A stretch of DNA of 64,000 nt from Cryptomeria japonica (GCF_030272615.1 NC_081407.1:437070230-437134229); one strand, 5' to 3'. Shown: positions 36,201 through 48,830, counted from the stretch's first letter. The notes: generated from the letters alone by a model not told the origin. Numbers and translations: made by a program.

Positions 36201-36529
36201 ATTACCACCAAAGGTTTCCCACTCGACATCCTCACCACATTAGTGACAGGGTCGTAATTGTCAGCCAATACCTGGATCAACTCATGGTCTATAAACACAT
36301 TTGGCACGATTAATTTGGCTACATCGTATGTCCAAGCATTTAATATTAAAATTTTCTCATTTCTGTTTTTATAGAAAACCCAAAACAGGTCTTTTCTGGA
36401 AACTAGGATTAAAGCATCTCTGCAATCCTCTAAAGTGTCTTTAAAAACACACTTAGCTGATTTATCTACAGAACTAGGCAATGCATCTAACAATGATTTT
36501 TGCATAGGCTTCTTGGCCGGGTTTACCAT
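33245..36529 (-). pseudogene. Unknown large protein: 1,095-codon frame with four internal stops
   Basis: From ATG at 36529 one frame runs to 33245 without any frameshift. It is interrupted only by TAA (34618-34616), TAA (34147-34145), TGA (33898-33896) and TAG (33499-33497). The first open part is 637 residues. It begins MVNPAKKPMQKSLLDALPSS, is rich in aromatic residues and leucine (KDLFWVFYKNRNEKILILNA, SDFHHYSLLCHLILFQKG), then has a charged, low-complexity stretch near residues 490-600. Later parts look helical (EKLEEIYGSYQTLLKMLEVF). I do not recognise the family. The F.HY..L.HLIL pattern faintly recalls 'putative plant transposon protein' ORFs of Athila/Tat-like retroelements, but that is a guess. 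A TATA-bearing LTR-like region follows its end. Confidence 0.6.
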
Positions 36530-36764
36530 CCTAGGTTTTTTTTTCTGGGCTGACCTCCAGTTTTGGACTTACTCCGTCCCCGGTTTCCCCTTTTTATTTA
36601 GGCATTTTTTCTCTATGTTTCTTACTTACAAACATGCATCTACAGATATCAAGTTGAGGGAGAGACTGTATACTTACTTGCAAGTTTCCACCAAATTTTG
36701 TCCCCAAATTCTATTGCCGACCCTGACTCGTGAATTTGGAGTTGAAAATAGGGTTTATCAGTTA

Positions 36765-36870
36765 TGAAATTTTTAAGTTGCGTTGTCGATCACTTATGAA
36801 GAAATTTTTAAGTTGCGTTGTCAATCACTTATGAAATTTCTAAGTTGCGTTGTCGATCACTTACGAAAGG
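36765..36870 (+). repeat. Three tandem copies of a 45-bp unit
   Basis: AAGTTGCGTTGTCGATCACTTATGAA(GAAA)TTTT occurs three times just before the 84-bp satellite. GTCGATCACTTATGAAAT appears again on the far side of the satellite at about 38608-38625, so the satellite appears to have expanded inside a locus carrying this sequence. Confidence 0.7.
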
Positions 36871-38535
36871 TCTGTGCCGACTATAACATGGCGTGTTATG
36901 TGCCTTCAGTGATTCGCGGCCTGCGTGGCCGACATTTTCTTTGCCCTCGCAAAACTGTGGAAGCGTCTAACATAGCGTGTTATGTGCATTCGCTAATTCG
37001 CGGACTGCCTATCCGCCTTTTTCTTTGGCCTTGCGAAATGACAAATTAGACTAACATGGCATGTTATGCACCTTCGTTGATTCACCGACGGCCTGGGCGA
37101 CATTTTGTTTTGTCTCACGAAACGACGAATTAGACTAACATGGCATATTATGCGCCTTCGCTAATTCGTTGATGGCTTGGGCGACATTTTATTTCGTGTC
37201 ACGAAATGGCGAAAGCGACCAACATGGCGTCTTATGCTGCTTCGCTAATTTGTAGGCTGTGTGGCTGCCTTTTTCTATGGCCTCACGAAATGACGAATTA
37301 GATTAACAAGATGTGTTAAGCGCCTTTGCTGTTTCGCAGGTTGCATGGCTATCTTTTTCTTAGGCCTCGTGAAACGGTGAAAGCGACTAACATGCCATTT
37401 TGTTTTTGCTGATTTGTGGACTGCATGGCTGCCATTTCCTTTTGGCCAATGAAATGGCGAAATTGACTAACATGGTGTGTTAGTATAATTCGCTAATTCG
37501 CGGACTGCGTGGCCACGACCATTTCCTTAGCTGCGACCATTTCCTTTTTTCTCACAAAACAACAAATTGGACTAACATGGCAAGTTAGTCGATTTTGCTA
37601 TTTCGCGGATGACGTGGCCACCATTTCCTTTAGCCCCGCGAAACGACGAATTGGACTAACACGTCCAGTTAGTCGATTTTTCTATTTCGCGGACGACATG
37701 GCCACCATTTCCTTTTGCCCCGTGGAACGGCGAATTGGACTAACATGGTCAGTTAGTCGATTTTGCTGTTTTGCGGACGACTTGGCCGCCATTTCCTTTA
37801 GCCTCGCAAAACGGCGAATTGGACTAACATGGCGAGTTAGTCGATTTTGTTGTTTCCTAGACAGTGTGGCCGCCATTTCCTTTAGCCCCGTGAAATGACG
37901 AATTGGACTAACACGACTACTTAGTCGATTTCACTCTTTCGTGGATGATGTGGCCGCCATTTCCTTTTGTCCCGCGAAACGATGAATTGGACTAACATGG
38001 TCAGTTAGTTGATTTCGTTGTTTCACGGACGACTTGGTCTCCATTTCCTTTAGCCTCATGAAACAACGAATTAGATTAACATGGCGAGTTAGTTGATTTT
38101 GCTATTTCGCAAACGATGTGGCCGCCATTTCCTTTAGCCCCGCAAAACGATGAATTGGACTAACACGGCCAGTTAGTCGATTTCGTTGTTTCGCAGACTG
38201 CCTGGCCGACAATTTGTTTCGACTAGACAAACATGGCATGTTATGCGCCTTTGTTGTTTCATGGACTATGTGCCGAGTATTTCTTTTAGCCCCGCGAAAT
38301 GGCAAAAGCGACTAACATAGCATGTTTTGCACTTTCGCAGTTTTGCGGACTGCTTGGCTGACATTTTGTTTCATCTCGTGAAATGACGAATTAGACTAAC
38401 ATGGCGTGTTATGTTCCTTTGCTGTTTCACGAACTGCGTGTCGGGCATTTCTTTTAGCCTCGCGAAACGGTGAAAGCGACTAACATAGCGTGTTTTGCAC
38501 TTTCACATTTTCGCGAACTGCGTGGCCAACTTCTT
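36860..38535 (+). repeat. Satellite array, about 84-bp unit, about 20 copies
   Basis: Each unit holds CGAATT(G/A)GACTAACATGG, then GTTA(T/G)-type and TTCGC(T/G)-type blocks, CGCGGACTGCGTGGCC and CCATTTCCTTT. CCATTTCCTTT recurs near 37620, 37704, 37788, 37871, 37954, 38039 and 38122, a spacing of 83-85 bp. Units on the left vary more (ATGCGCC, TTTTTCTTTGGCC) than those at 37.5-38.2 kb, which look recently homogenised. Open frames through it (37509-37898) are periodic by-products. Confidence 0.9.
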
Positions 38536-39190
38536 CTAAATAGCATGTTTGAGAACTTTGTCAATAATTTATACTATATGTAATTTATTTTCAATTTTTA
38601 TGTTTCCTTGTCGATCACTTATGAAATTATTTTATACTATTTGCTAGTGTTATACACAGAGTCTAGTGCTCTCTTCAATTATCTTGCCCCATTCCCTTTG
38701 ATGACATGTAATGGATTGTTTATATTGTAAGAATAATGCATTTCTAAAACCTAACCTCCTTAATTAATCTTGATCTATCTTAAATGAATCACTGACATAC
38801 TTGCATCATCATGAAGGAGAGAAAATTGTCTTCAATCCAAGTCTTCACAATTTACACATCTGCATTCCATATCTCACATCTTAATTTCATTGCGTATCAA
38901 AATTGCATTATTACAGAAATCAATACTATTCCTTTTAGAGTAGACTTAATGATATGACATGTTTAGAGAAAGGATTATATTTATTAGATTTAAATTAACA
39001 TATAAAGTGTATTGATTTGTAGACATATAAAGTGTATAGAGACAAACATATAAATTGTAAACATAACCGACATAAACATATAAATCGTAAACATAATCGA
39101 AACAAACGACGTACGAAGATCGACTATGTAACCATATAAATGAGCTATTTTATAAAAAGAGCATAGTCATATAGGAACAATTATACAATT
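38536..39190. other. AT-rich DNA, nothing recognised
   Basis: This is spacer after the satellite. It contains short repeats of ACATATAAA(G/T)TGTA at 38995-39090. Confidence 0.4.
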
Positions 39191-39239
39191 TTAATGAGAG
39201 GACCTTCTTTGCATTGGGAATCTACTTTGTATCATGACA

Positions 39240-39604
39240 AACCTTGGTGCTGGCCGAGGACTATCATAACCAATGAAAAATCGGGTGTAGTCCATAATAA
39301 GGAGGTTCCATGGAAAGACTGTCATGACATCCTTGATACTCTCATCAGAGCGTGGCACCAGGGCCCATCCACATCTCTAATGGGCTCTCTCACCACACAT
39401 TATGTGAAACCGAGGGAGAGTCACTGGCCAATACGTAAGGGAGAAATACACTGGCCATAGTCGCCTATACAAAGTGACCATCCCCAAAATCGATGTTCGG
39501 GTGAACAAAACCACCTCTTCTATGTGCACAATGTCCATGTTATCGTTGGTAAAATGTCTTCCAATGCGAACGGTCCACTCACAGGCTTGTCTAGGAGTGA
39601 TCAT
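39240..39604 (-). pseudogene. Unknown frame, possibly part of the MULE-type element
   Basis: The minus frame from 39604 reads ACEWTVRIGRHFTNDNMDI then RTSILGMVTLYRRLWPVYFS, which looks like folded protein, and continues into a region also open on the plus strand. I do not recognise it. It lies downstream of the MULE transposase on the same strand. Confidence 0.25.
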
Positions 39605-40306
39605 TCAGATAATATCCGTAATAAGGATATCCGGGAGGCGCTGAAAAAATGCAGACTCCTCATCATTCTCTACCAACCTCTGTAGTAGTCTATAGATACA
39701 TATGATAAGAGTGTTAGTAATATAACTATAGCATTCAATAAATGTAAGACGTAAGAGTGTTAAGCACTAAAAGAATGTAAGACATAATCATACCATAAGA
39801 GTATTAATTATTTAACTAGAGCATTCAATAAATTGAAGACATAAAAGCATAATACTGAAAATTAAGTGGCACAAAACCTGTGCCTGTCGCCTGACATGTA
39901 TGTAAAAGCCATTCAGGGATGAAAAAGATGACAAAAAGGGAACTGCATACAAAGATACATTATAAAAGATGGTTACGAACAGTAATAGTAAACATTACAA
40001 CGCAATTACAATAAACAAAGTTGTTCCATATTACACAACAGGTTGAATGAAGAATGGCTAAACATGAAGCACATATATGACATACAAACATAAAGCTTAA
40101 TTTGAACAAATAATACCAAAAATTGTATCAGTGAGGATCGTCTTGTAATCCCTGTCCACATAAAAGACCATCAAAATCCAATCGTCGCCGCTGACTCCTA
40201 TGGCCAGGTGTTGAGGGGGTGCCGAACACTATCACACATATGTGTGGATCACTTTCACCGACTGCAAGATATGAAGACTAAATAAATGCGTGCAACATTC
40301 ACATGT
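39605..40306. other. AT-rich spacer, no gene recognised
   Basis: Short direct repeats (ATAACTATAGCATTCAATAAAT at 39720 and 39818) are the only structure noticed. Confidence 0.35.
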
Positions 40307-43200
40307 TTAGAAACCACTTACAGGTGACACTACAGTACCAACTTGTATTAGACACAACCGATGCAGTAGCAAGGACATGCAGTTTCGATGCTTGGTCCAA
40401 TTGCCTCTTTCCCTTTCTCCTCCTAGAAGTCTCAAAGGGGAACTCAAAGGTGACATGCTGTTGAACATCATGACAGATCTCAATCGTAGTACTCTGCCTA
40501 TGTTGCTATTGATTGCGACGACAAACCCGACTTGCACTGAACCAAGGTCGCATACGTTCGGTGGTTGTATTGGCTGGATCGCTAGAGGGACTAAAATAAA
40601 ATGACATGGCATCGACATTCTAAAGATCAACCATGAACCTATCCACATAGCCTATAAATGCCATTAGTTTATCGCCTGAACCTGACATTGTTTGTGACAA
40701 CATGTTTAACTTTCTGCTTGCTTCATTCCACATTACAATGTCCACATCCTCTAAATTTGTATCTACATTTGAAATGCTATCGACAATAGGTTTAGGTCTT
40801 GGGTTTTCATTAGTATTAGTAGATATTTGAGTCGACATAGGAATAGGATCAGTATGAAACAAGATCTTAGAGTGAACTACACATCTTTTAAGTTAGCAAA
40901 GATCAACATTCATGAACATCCACTTACCCGAAACACGTGAATCGTCGAATGAATTGTTGATCATTGCAACAACCTTCAATGCATGCTTGCACATGTTTCC
41001 TCACAAACTCCATGAACATTCATAGATGTAGAAGTGATCCCCAAATTTCCTAACCACATACCAGTTGCACGAGGACTGACTTTTCACCCAGTACCAACCA
41101 GGAGTAGTTTCATCTGGAATACAATTGACATCATGAATTGCCTTTTCCCTCTCCATATTAGTTTGCAAATGTGTCAACCTATAATTTTTGATAAATCCAA
41201 AATGCTGCAATTCTCGCTCATGCTGGTAGAATGGTTGCACTTTATACACAAGCATAAAATACAGATTGTCCATCCTCCTCGAGCATGTCTTTTTGTCATC
41301 TCTTAGGTGTAGCGACTTCAATTTTCCATGATATGATTCGATGGCATTATTTGTGTCCTAGTTAGCATGAGCGAAATTCCTGAAGTTTTTCACCCACATA
41401 GCTAGCCGAAAAAAAAAGGAAAAAAGAAATTAAAAATAATAGTAGGATGTCAACTACCAAACGACAACCAAAACGGTTAACAAGTCATAAAGCCAAATCC
41501 AAGGTAATGTCCAACTCACCGATATGACCTTTTGCTTGACACCATGTGCTGTAGAAGTACTCTAGAAAACATGGTTGATCACTAAATTTAGCAAAGAAAG
41601 TGTGCAGCTTCTGCACAATGCTCTCTTCACTTTCATGCATTGCCATCATTATCGCCCCTAGATGGTGAAAAATGTCCATTGCTCTTTCCTTCATTGCATA
41701 CTTGTACACATTCTTCAACCATGCTTGACGCACATGCCAAATACAAAGTATGACATGACATTAAAAAACACTCCTGTTACGAACAAAATGTTTAATTGAG
41801 CCTTCTCATTTCAAATAAAATGTAGACCAGCGTATCATAATGTTTGATTTAATGTAGACAAACATTTCACTCTTGCACTTACTCTATCGCCTAAATCTCT
41901 GCACTCGCATCATTCGTGATAAATGCATTGATCCTCCAATCGGGCCTCTTTTCCTTTACTCATCTCCACAACTCCATTAACCATACCTGAATATCCTTGA
42001 TCTTGTTCCTCAATGTCACAACCCATGCAACAGGCACGACTGCTTTCTTCTCATCAAAAACAAGACATGAATACAATTGATATTGTTTTAAAAAATAAAC
42101 ACGAAGATCATGAGCATCCACAAATCAAAATGGCTACTTGAAAACAGGTTAAGTTTGAAGAGACTTACCCCGTATTTGTTTGTTGCAAATATCGAATCCA
42201 TTGAGATGATTGAGTCATGCGAGAATCAAACCATCATGTCAACCATCCAAGACATTTGTATTCCCATAATGAAAGGTCTGTCGACACCTTCTTGCTACTG
42301 GAAAAAAAAGAAATTAGCCTCATCTTGTTTTTTCTATTCTAAGATGCTAGTGGCATCGTGCACATACTTTCGTGACCGAATAGAATGGACCCTCGTCACC
42401 GCGTTGATAACATCCTTGTGTGTGACGAATGAATCTCTCTTACTCAACATGTCATGAAAAACGGGATCATCAAGATGTATGTCCATAATAGCATCAACGC
42501 TGACATCCATCAACAACAACCTCTCTCTATATATGCTTTGCATTCTTCCAAAAGGTTTGGTGCAAATTGAGAGTGCAACTCATTGCTGGTATCATCCATG
42601 CCATAACAAGCTTCACCATTCTTGTCTACGTGCAACAGTTGCCTCAATATCAATATGGCCACATCTGGCCTACCATATAACACCTTAACAATGAAGTGGT
42701 ATGTACAACCTCTTTTTTTCTGATATGTCCGAGCGTGCTTCTTATTCGGTGACTTTTTCCTATTGTCTTCTAGTCCATATGAACACCAATACCTTCAAAA
42801 ATAACTGTCCTATTATCAACAAGAGTCGTAATGTCATTAAACGTAGACAAAGTATAGGAAAGGATGTGTGTACTAATTGGTTGTACATCTTTGTTGTATG
42901 CATGTTGTGCACAACACTATCGTGCTCAATTTGCCGTTTTTGGAGAAATTTGGTTTCAACCTTCATGCAACGATTCCCCTTTGATGCATGCATCCAATCT
43001 ACCAAGTGGAATTGTTGCACAAAGGTCTGTTGTTGAATCATTTTTGACACAAATTGGCATCCACTGAATATCCCTTGAAGAGAAATTACGCAAACCTTCA
43101 CCAGTATCTTGAACTTCCAATACCATAATGTCCTGCCATTTTTGGTGTTTTCCCATCCTGGTCCTGTACATATCGGACAAAGATAGAGACATTATCAACA
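40307..43200 (-). pseudogene. MULE-type transposase (decayed)
   Basis: Mutator-like transposases cut and paste DNA with a DDE catalytic core. Reading the minus strand left to right in the protein: IPLGRLDACIKGESLHEG (43030-42960); DSFVTHKDVINAVTRVHSIR and SRKYVHDATSIL (42440-42340); MDSIFATNKYG (about 42195), the region of the first catalytic Asp; FDEKKAVVPVAWVVTLRNKI and KRPDWRINAFITNDASAE (42060-41895), the second catalytic Asp; MRQAWLKNVYKYAMKERAMD then HTFFAKFSDQPCFLEYF (41733-41530); and a C-terminal part CNWYVVRKFGDHFYIYECSW (about 41075-41015) placed like a SWIM zinc finger. Frameshifts and stops break it several times. Possible C-terminal tails continue to 40307. The family call is well supported; no terminal inverted repeat was assigned to it. 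Confidence 0.75.
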
Positions 43201-43539
43201 GTAAACAACCACAGTGATGATATCTTCAGTGTGATAGTGTTTTGAGATAGTGGTTGATGTCAAATGTGTTTGCCATGATATTGGTCGCTTGACACAAATG
43301 ACTTCACAAAGCTACTACATGGGATAAATCAATGAATCATGTTAAACGAAATCCTCTACAAGAAGATCATTTTCTTTGGAAATTAAGCTAGTTGACTTAG
43401 TACTATCAATTCATCATGTCCACAGTATGTTATACCAATATGTTGAAGATTTCAACATCTTTGCTTCTCAAGGGTTCTAAAAATCTACAAACATAACTTC
43501 CCCTCAATTGATACCCCTTTTAATTTAGTTTCTAGAAGA

Positions 43540-43860
43540 GCCATATGTACCATCTTGAGGTGCAGATCCATCCTTCACTTCATCATCTTTCTTTTCTTCT
43601 AATATTTGAACCTACATCTTTTCCTTCTTTATTTGAGTTAGATCAACCTTCTTCTGTGAAAGAAAAGACTTGGTATTATTTCCTTTGCAAAACTTATTAA
43701 TATTTTTGTACTTGTTACAGTTATAACATGTATTGTCTTGTGGATCATTTCCACTTCTTGTATTGGATATGCAATTAGCTGCCTTATGACCAAACTTGTT
43801 GCATGTATAATAGTAACTATTGAAAGATTGAGTATTCTTGCATTTTTTTCATTCATTAAA
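43540..43860 (-). pseudogene. Copia-type gag remnant with zinc knuckles
   Basis: On the minus strand one frame reads YYTCNKFGHKAANC, a zinc knuckle lacking its first cysteine, then CYNCNKYKNINKFC, a second decayed knuckle, then SQKKVDLTQIKKEKM. This resembles the C-terminal part of plant copia gag proteins. No LTR or pol is adjacent. Confidence 0.5.
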
Positions 43861-43869
43861 CCATTCCCT

Positions 43870-45060
43870 ATTATTAGTTAACAAATTTGTCTTTATAAAA
43901 TAATAATTCAAATGACTTGAATTACCCGACCAATAAATACAAATATCACCAATAGTTGGAGAAATCACTATTAAATAAGTGATTTTCCTCTAAATTGTAG
44001 AGGTACAATTCCCTTGTTTGATGTAATTTAACTTTTTTAGGGGCATGCTTTTAACTAGAAAGTAGAAAAGGCAAAATTAACACCTATACATAGCCATGAC
44101 ACAGATGCAATTGTGAATTTATAATCAAAGGAAAATAGAGACAAATGACACAAAGATCATAAGCAATAATTCCTTTTAGATGATATGAACAATTTAAGAC
44201 TCATAAATCATTTAAAGAACACACACAATTTGATATAATAGGTGAAAAAATCAAGAAAGGATTGCAAATCAGAAAGAAAAATGACAATCAAAAGTAAATA
44301 CAAAAGATTTCATCAAGGAAGATTTTTCCAAAAGATACAAATGAAGAAAAGTAAATTTCAGTTTGGCTGGTTTCATGGAGGTCATCAAGGAAGGATTTTC
44401 CAAAAGATACAAATGAAGAAATGTAAATTTTGTGGCAACTGTGAGAGAAAATTTGTATTTGACTACATCAATACTTAACACACATTGTGTTCAAAAATTG
44501 GCATCCAGAACTCTAAGAAGCATTGGTTCTTTACAAATTGTAATGTCTAGCATCCGTTATCAGTACATCTAGATGAAAATGACATCTTTAAACGTTAAAT
44601 TATTGGTTGAAGATAAACTCAACCCCAAAGGTAAGAAAGGCCCTAAAATATGACATAGATTTATGCTATTGTTTAGGTTTGCATATTGGAAGGAGATAAT
44701 CATCCATACTTATCACAAGCTTTTGTAGCTCATGTAGACTCAAGGTGAGTTTAAAAATGACCATCAAAGGTGCTCCATGTACCTACAATGGTGAGACATT
44801 TCTAACATAGTGTCACCTGAGACTTTTTCTATTTACCATAATAAGATGTTTTATAACATAGTGGGTAAGTACCTAAAATAGTGGTACTACTAATTTTACA
44901 AAATTATTCCTATTGTCTGCAATAGGGTCATAAAAGTGTAGTTTCAAGTGACATATGCAAAACAAGAAATAGTAGATAAAGAGAAAAACTAATTTCCAAT
45001 GTGTTGGAGTATCAAAACCATGTTCTCTCCAATCTCCATTTATTTGACAATGGCTGATGT
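43870..45060. other. AT-rich spacer apart from the short tandem duplication
   Basis: No gene, RNA or element end was recognised. Confidence 0.35.
44300..44435 (+). repeat. Two tandem copies of an about 75-bp unit
   Basis: CATCAAGGAAG(A/G)ATTTTCCAAAAGATACAAATGAAGAAA(A/T)GTAAATTT occurs at about 44312 and 44385. The frame across it (HQGRFFQKIQMKKSKF twice) is likely not a gene. Confidence 0.7.
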
Positions 45061-45480
45061 CGAGAGCCAGTTATCATCGGAGTTGAGTAGTTTGTGGAAG
45101 GGATCGAGATTCCCATTCTTGACCCCTACCCTAAACACCTCCCATGCCTCCTAGATGAAGTTCTTCCTCCTCTCTCGTGCTGCCCTTTTTTGGGCAATTT
45201 CCTCATCTTCACTGTCTGACTCCTCCGATTCAGAGGAGATGTAGTTGGTGTGGTTAAATTAAATGCCAAGGGTGCTTACCCAACAATCAGAATCCAACTC
45301 TAGAATGACATTTTCTAGGGTTTGTCCCTCAGATGGGTAGACAAAGTCGTCGATCCTCTGTATGCTCACTTCCTTTGAATCGAATATGTCAACAATAGGG
45401 CAAATGACAACGTCATAAACAAACCCATCACACCAGTGTCGATTACCACCCAATATACCATTAGCCATCCACCATACAAC
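45060..45480 (-). pseudogene. Unknown frame with acidic stretch and in-frame stops
   Basis: From ATG at 45468 the minus frame reads MANGILGGNRHWCDGF, VSIQRIDDFVYPSEGQTLEN, a TAA, then NYISSESEESDSEDEEIAQK, RAARERRKNFI, a TAG, then NLDPFHKLLNSDDNWLS and a TAA. There is no frameshift across about 135 codons. I do not recognise it; a retroelement accessory or gag-like ORF is possible. Confidence 0.3.
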
Positions 45481-45989
45481 ATTTCAGACCATATCGTTTG
45501 CTTGAAATAGCTGGCTGCATTGGGTCTGGATCGATTCCTCTCTACAGAGGCAACTAAGACCAAAATGATGCACCATCGATTGAGATTGATACTTCTAGGC
45601 TTAAGACTGCAATCTGAACCATTCCTTATATAAAGTTTCAGACTTTCTAGAGAAGTCTAGAGACGAAAACAGGCCTGAATTCCAATCAAGGTTCATCCGA
45701 ACAATATATCTTTACTATTCTAAGAACTTGTCAAGTTGCTGGTCATACGTACTTTATCTAACCGGCCTGATACCAATCTGCCAAAGCGCATGAAAAAATA
45801 GAGGTCTCCAGTTTGTCCTTCCACTAAGGTATGGCCTACCTCTAGCTAAAATGAAGCTCCCATGCTCGATCCACATTCACCGACATCCGATGCGCAATGA
45901 TAATAGATCTTGAGATCCACATTGGTTATGTCTACACCTTGGGCCATAGAATTACCCATCAAAAGTTTCCATGATGGCCCAGGTACCTT

Positions 45990-46320
45990 CTTGCTTCTTA
46001 TCCGATCCCTGACTTGACTTTGCAGACCGATTCAGCCAAATCATCCTTTATAATCTGTTTCAGCTCATTCTGCCAGTCAAAATTTGAGATTTTCTCAGTG
46101 TATGATTCCAGTGAGACACCAACATTAGATAGATAATCAACTTCTTTGTTTTCTTCACGGAAAGTGTGGGAAATTCATAATTTTGAAATTGGTTAAGGTG
46201 CATTACAATATCAACCAAATAGCAATGAAGCTTCCAATTGGGTGTCGAGTTATTCTTAGTGACATTGATTATAATTTGTGAGTCCCCCTCTATTTCCACA
46301 GATGTAAATCCATTATCAAC
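45990..46320 (-). pseudogene. RNase H-like domain remnant, LINE or reverse-transcriptase type
   Basis: The minus strand reads EIEGDSQIIINV and, after a frameshift, VDYLSNVGVSLESYTEKI then FDWQNELKQIIKDD. EGDSQ followed at this distance by a (A/V)DxLSNxG block is the pattern of the plant RVT_3 RNase H domain at the end of LINE ORF2. Upstream RT blocks were not recognised. Confidence 0.5.
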
Positions 46321-48560
46321 ACAAAATTTGAGACCATTATATGGATACCATTAGCCTCCAACTAAACTCCCTGTCATAAGAATCCAAGTTCTCATCCACA
46401 AACACTCATCACAAACACTTATTATCTCTAAATGTGTCATATGTGGCATACTATCCATAGATGGGGATCCATAGAATTCTCTAGACATCCTCTAGCGTCA
46501 CCTACATCTCACCTATCTATAGGTGAAATGAGCTATTCTTGTTGTGCCATCTCTCAACTAAGACAATCAGTAGTATGAGATTAGCCCAAATTCTAGGCAT
46601 GAAAACCACATGACATATTCCTATTGAGCCTATTGTCAAATGGTCAATATCCATCAACATGGGTTGCATACTCTCGATTAGAGGATGCCTCTCCCACAAC
46701 ATCATCATATCTAGGTCATCCTACAATCAAGCCAACCATTGTGTCAATAGCTAAACATATTACAAACTTAATCACAACCTTGTCACATGATCTAAATTAG
46801 TCAACTGTGCAACTTTATCATATGCATAGTATCCTCTATCAAGTGCACAATTCATCAATTGTGACACCATATGTCAGTTGCTTAGATCCTTCATGCTTTA
46901 CTTTAGTTCTCTTAATTTTAGGATTAGGGCATCTCTTGCTTTCTATAAAGAAAGTCTTTATGCATTGTATCACTTTTTCTGTAATCTTTGCTTTTGAAGA
47001 ATATGGCATATTTTTCTTGCTACTCTCATTTGTAGAAGGTGTTCTAGTTTTTTGTTTGATCTTGTAGGCTTGTGTTGCAAAATTTTGTGTTACAAAATTG
47101 GAAATGGTATTAGAGATATCAAAATTTAACAATGATGATATAAATATTAAGAGAATAGACTATGCATATAGACCTCTAAATAATCTTGATAAACACTTGC
47201 CTATGCATTTTAGGTACCACATTAAAGAACACAATGAAACCAAAAAGAAAAACTTTCCACATTACTATTTTGATAGAAAATATGGGGAAAGATGATATAG
47301 TGGAGTTCCTAACATGAGAGGTATGGGAAAAGTATCAAACACATTTTTAGAGGAATCTTTCTTGGTATAGAATGGACAAGATTGGTGGGTTGAATGAATC
47401 TTATACATCAGCCATTGAGAAGTTTGGCATAGAGTAATCATTTATATGTGAGTTAGGAATACCAATAAACCTTTTATTTCTAGAGTTCATTATTGAGATC
47501 CATCCACATAATGTAAGGTACTTTATAATGCCACTTGTAATTTAGTCTTTTTTGGAATTTTGAAATAAGGGAGTATAAGGTAGTAGCCGGATTTAATGGG
47601 CAATAAGAAGAAACTACAAGTATTGGACAACATCTCGTCTTTCAAAAATATATTGACAGGAGGATAATTTGGGTATGACAGAAGAAGGAACTAGATCTTG
47701 AATATCATGGGAAGCTTGTTTATCAAATGCCTTATGGACAAATTCATGTTTGAGGTGGGTTCACGATGTTTGTTGGAGCTTGGGAGGTCCCTCAATTCTT
47801 TAAACATATAGATTCCTTTCCTAACAAACCTCTTTCCTTTAAACTTGTTGATGAAGAATAAAGGGCGTTCATTATACTAAAATAGCTTGTTCCACCAAAT
47901 GGAAGAGGCAGGGAAATTAAGACCATGCTAAAGAGAATTGTCATACCAAGTGAGGTGTTAGGAAACTATTTACCAAGGTTTCCAAATGCTATTAAATGAG
48001 TCTATCTCTAAATTTTTGTTTAGGTAGTCTAGTATTTAATTACAATCCTAATGTATAATGTTGAATCTCCAAAGTTCTTGAAATAGGTAAGTTGGACACC
48101 CATGAGGAGCTACAAGATATTGTTTATTATTATTCTCTGAAATTATATGAGATGTTGCAATGACATTGAATAAGGGAGGTTATAAAAGGAAGTTAAAAAC
48201 AAGTTATGTATCATCTTTTTCAAAATAGGCAATGAAAATATGAATACAATTATTACACTTGTGGAACTCATAGGAAAGATAAAGTAGGCTTGATGCCATC
48301 TTATGGTGAGGTTTATGATGCATCAATGAATATAATGGGTTAGTTTTTATTTTGATGACCACTCACATGCAGTGGGGTATGAGATTTTTTAACAATTAGA
48401 AATAAAGCAAATAACTAAAACTAAAAAACTAAAATAACTTTTATGCATAATCATCCCAAATAAAGCTGAAAAACTAAAAGCATAAAACTATGCAAGTGGG
48501 AGGAATTACTAAACAATATTCCAACACTGAGAATGTCACATATATATTGAAATGCTTAGA
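46321..48560. other. Decayed sequence with short frames, no family assigned
   Basis: Short frames occur (for example plus 47098-47295, ending HYYFDRKYGER), but none carries a motif I recognise. Old retroelement sequence is likely. Confidence 0.3.
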
Positions 48561-48566
48561 TTTGTT

Positions 48567-48830
48567 ATAGAACAATTTCATGCACATAGAATCAAAAAAC
48601 AATTTTTATATTTTTCACCATATATATTGAAATCCTCCAATTTCTTGTCGAGCAAGAATAGAAACTCAAATGTGCTACAAGAATTTAATTTAATTTGTAC
48701 TCATATATACTGAAATGCTTGAAATTGATGTTATAGAACAATTTCATGCACATACAATAAAAAACATATGTTTTTTCACCATATATAATGAAATGCTCAA
48801 ATTTCTATCCTATAAGGACTTAATTTGTAG
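48567..48830 (+). repeat. Direct repeat, copy 1 (about 240 bp)
   Basis: GAACAATTTCATGCACATAG, then CACCATATATATTGAAATCC and ATGTTATAGAACAATTTCAT follow in the same order as at 50153-50395. Within each copy, CATATATATTGAAATGC-type sub-units recur, so the family has internal repeats. Confidence 0.8.

Noticed and set aside
37509-37898. 129-codon frame with ISFSPAKRRIGLTW-type repeats
   Set aside because: It is a by-product of the 84-bp satellite (28 codons per unit); the frame is not kept across the array.
36860-38535. Regular repeats considered as a CRISPR array
   Set aside because: Units are contiguous and about 84 bp with no unique spacers, in a plant nuclear context; this is a tandem satellite.
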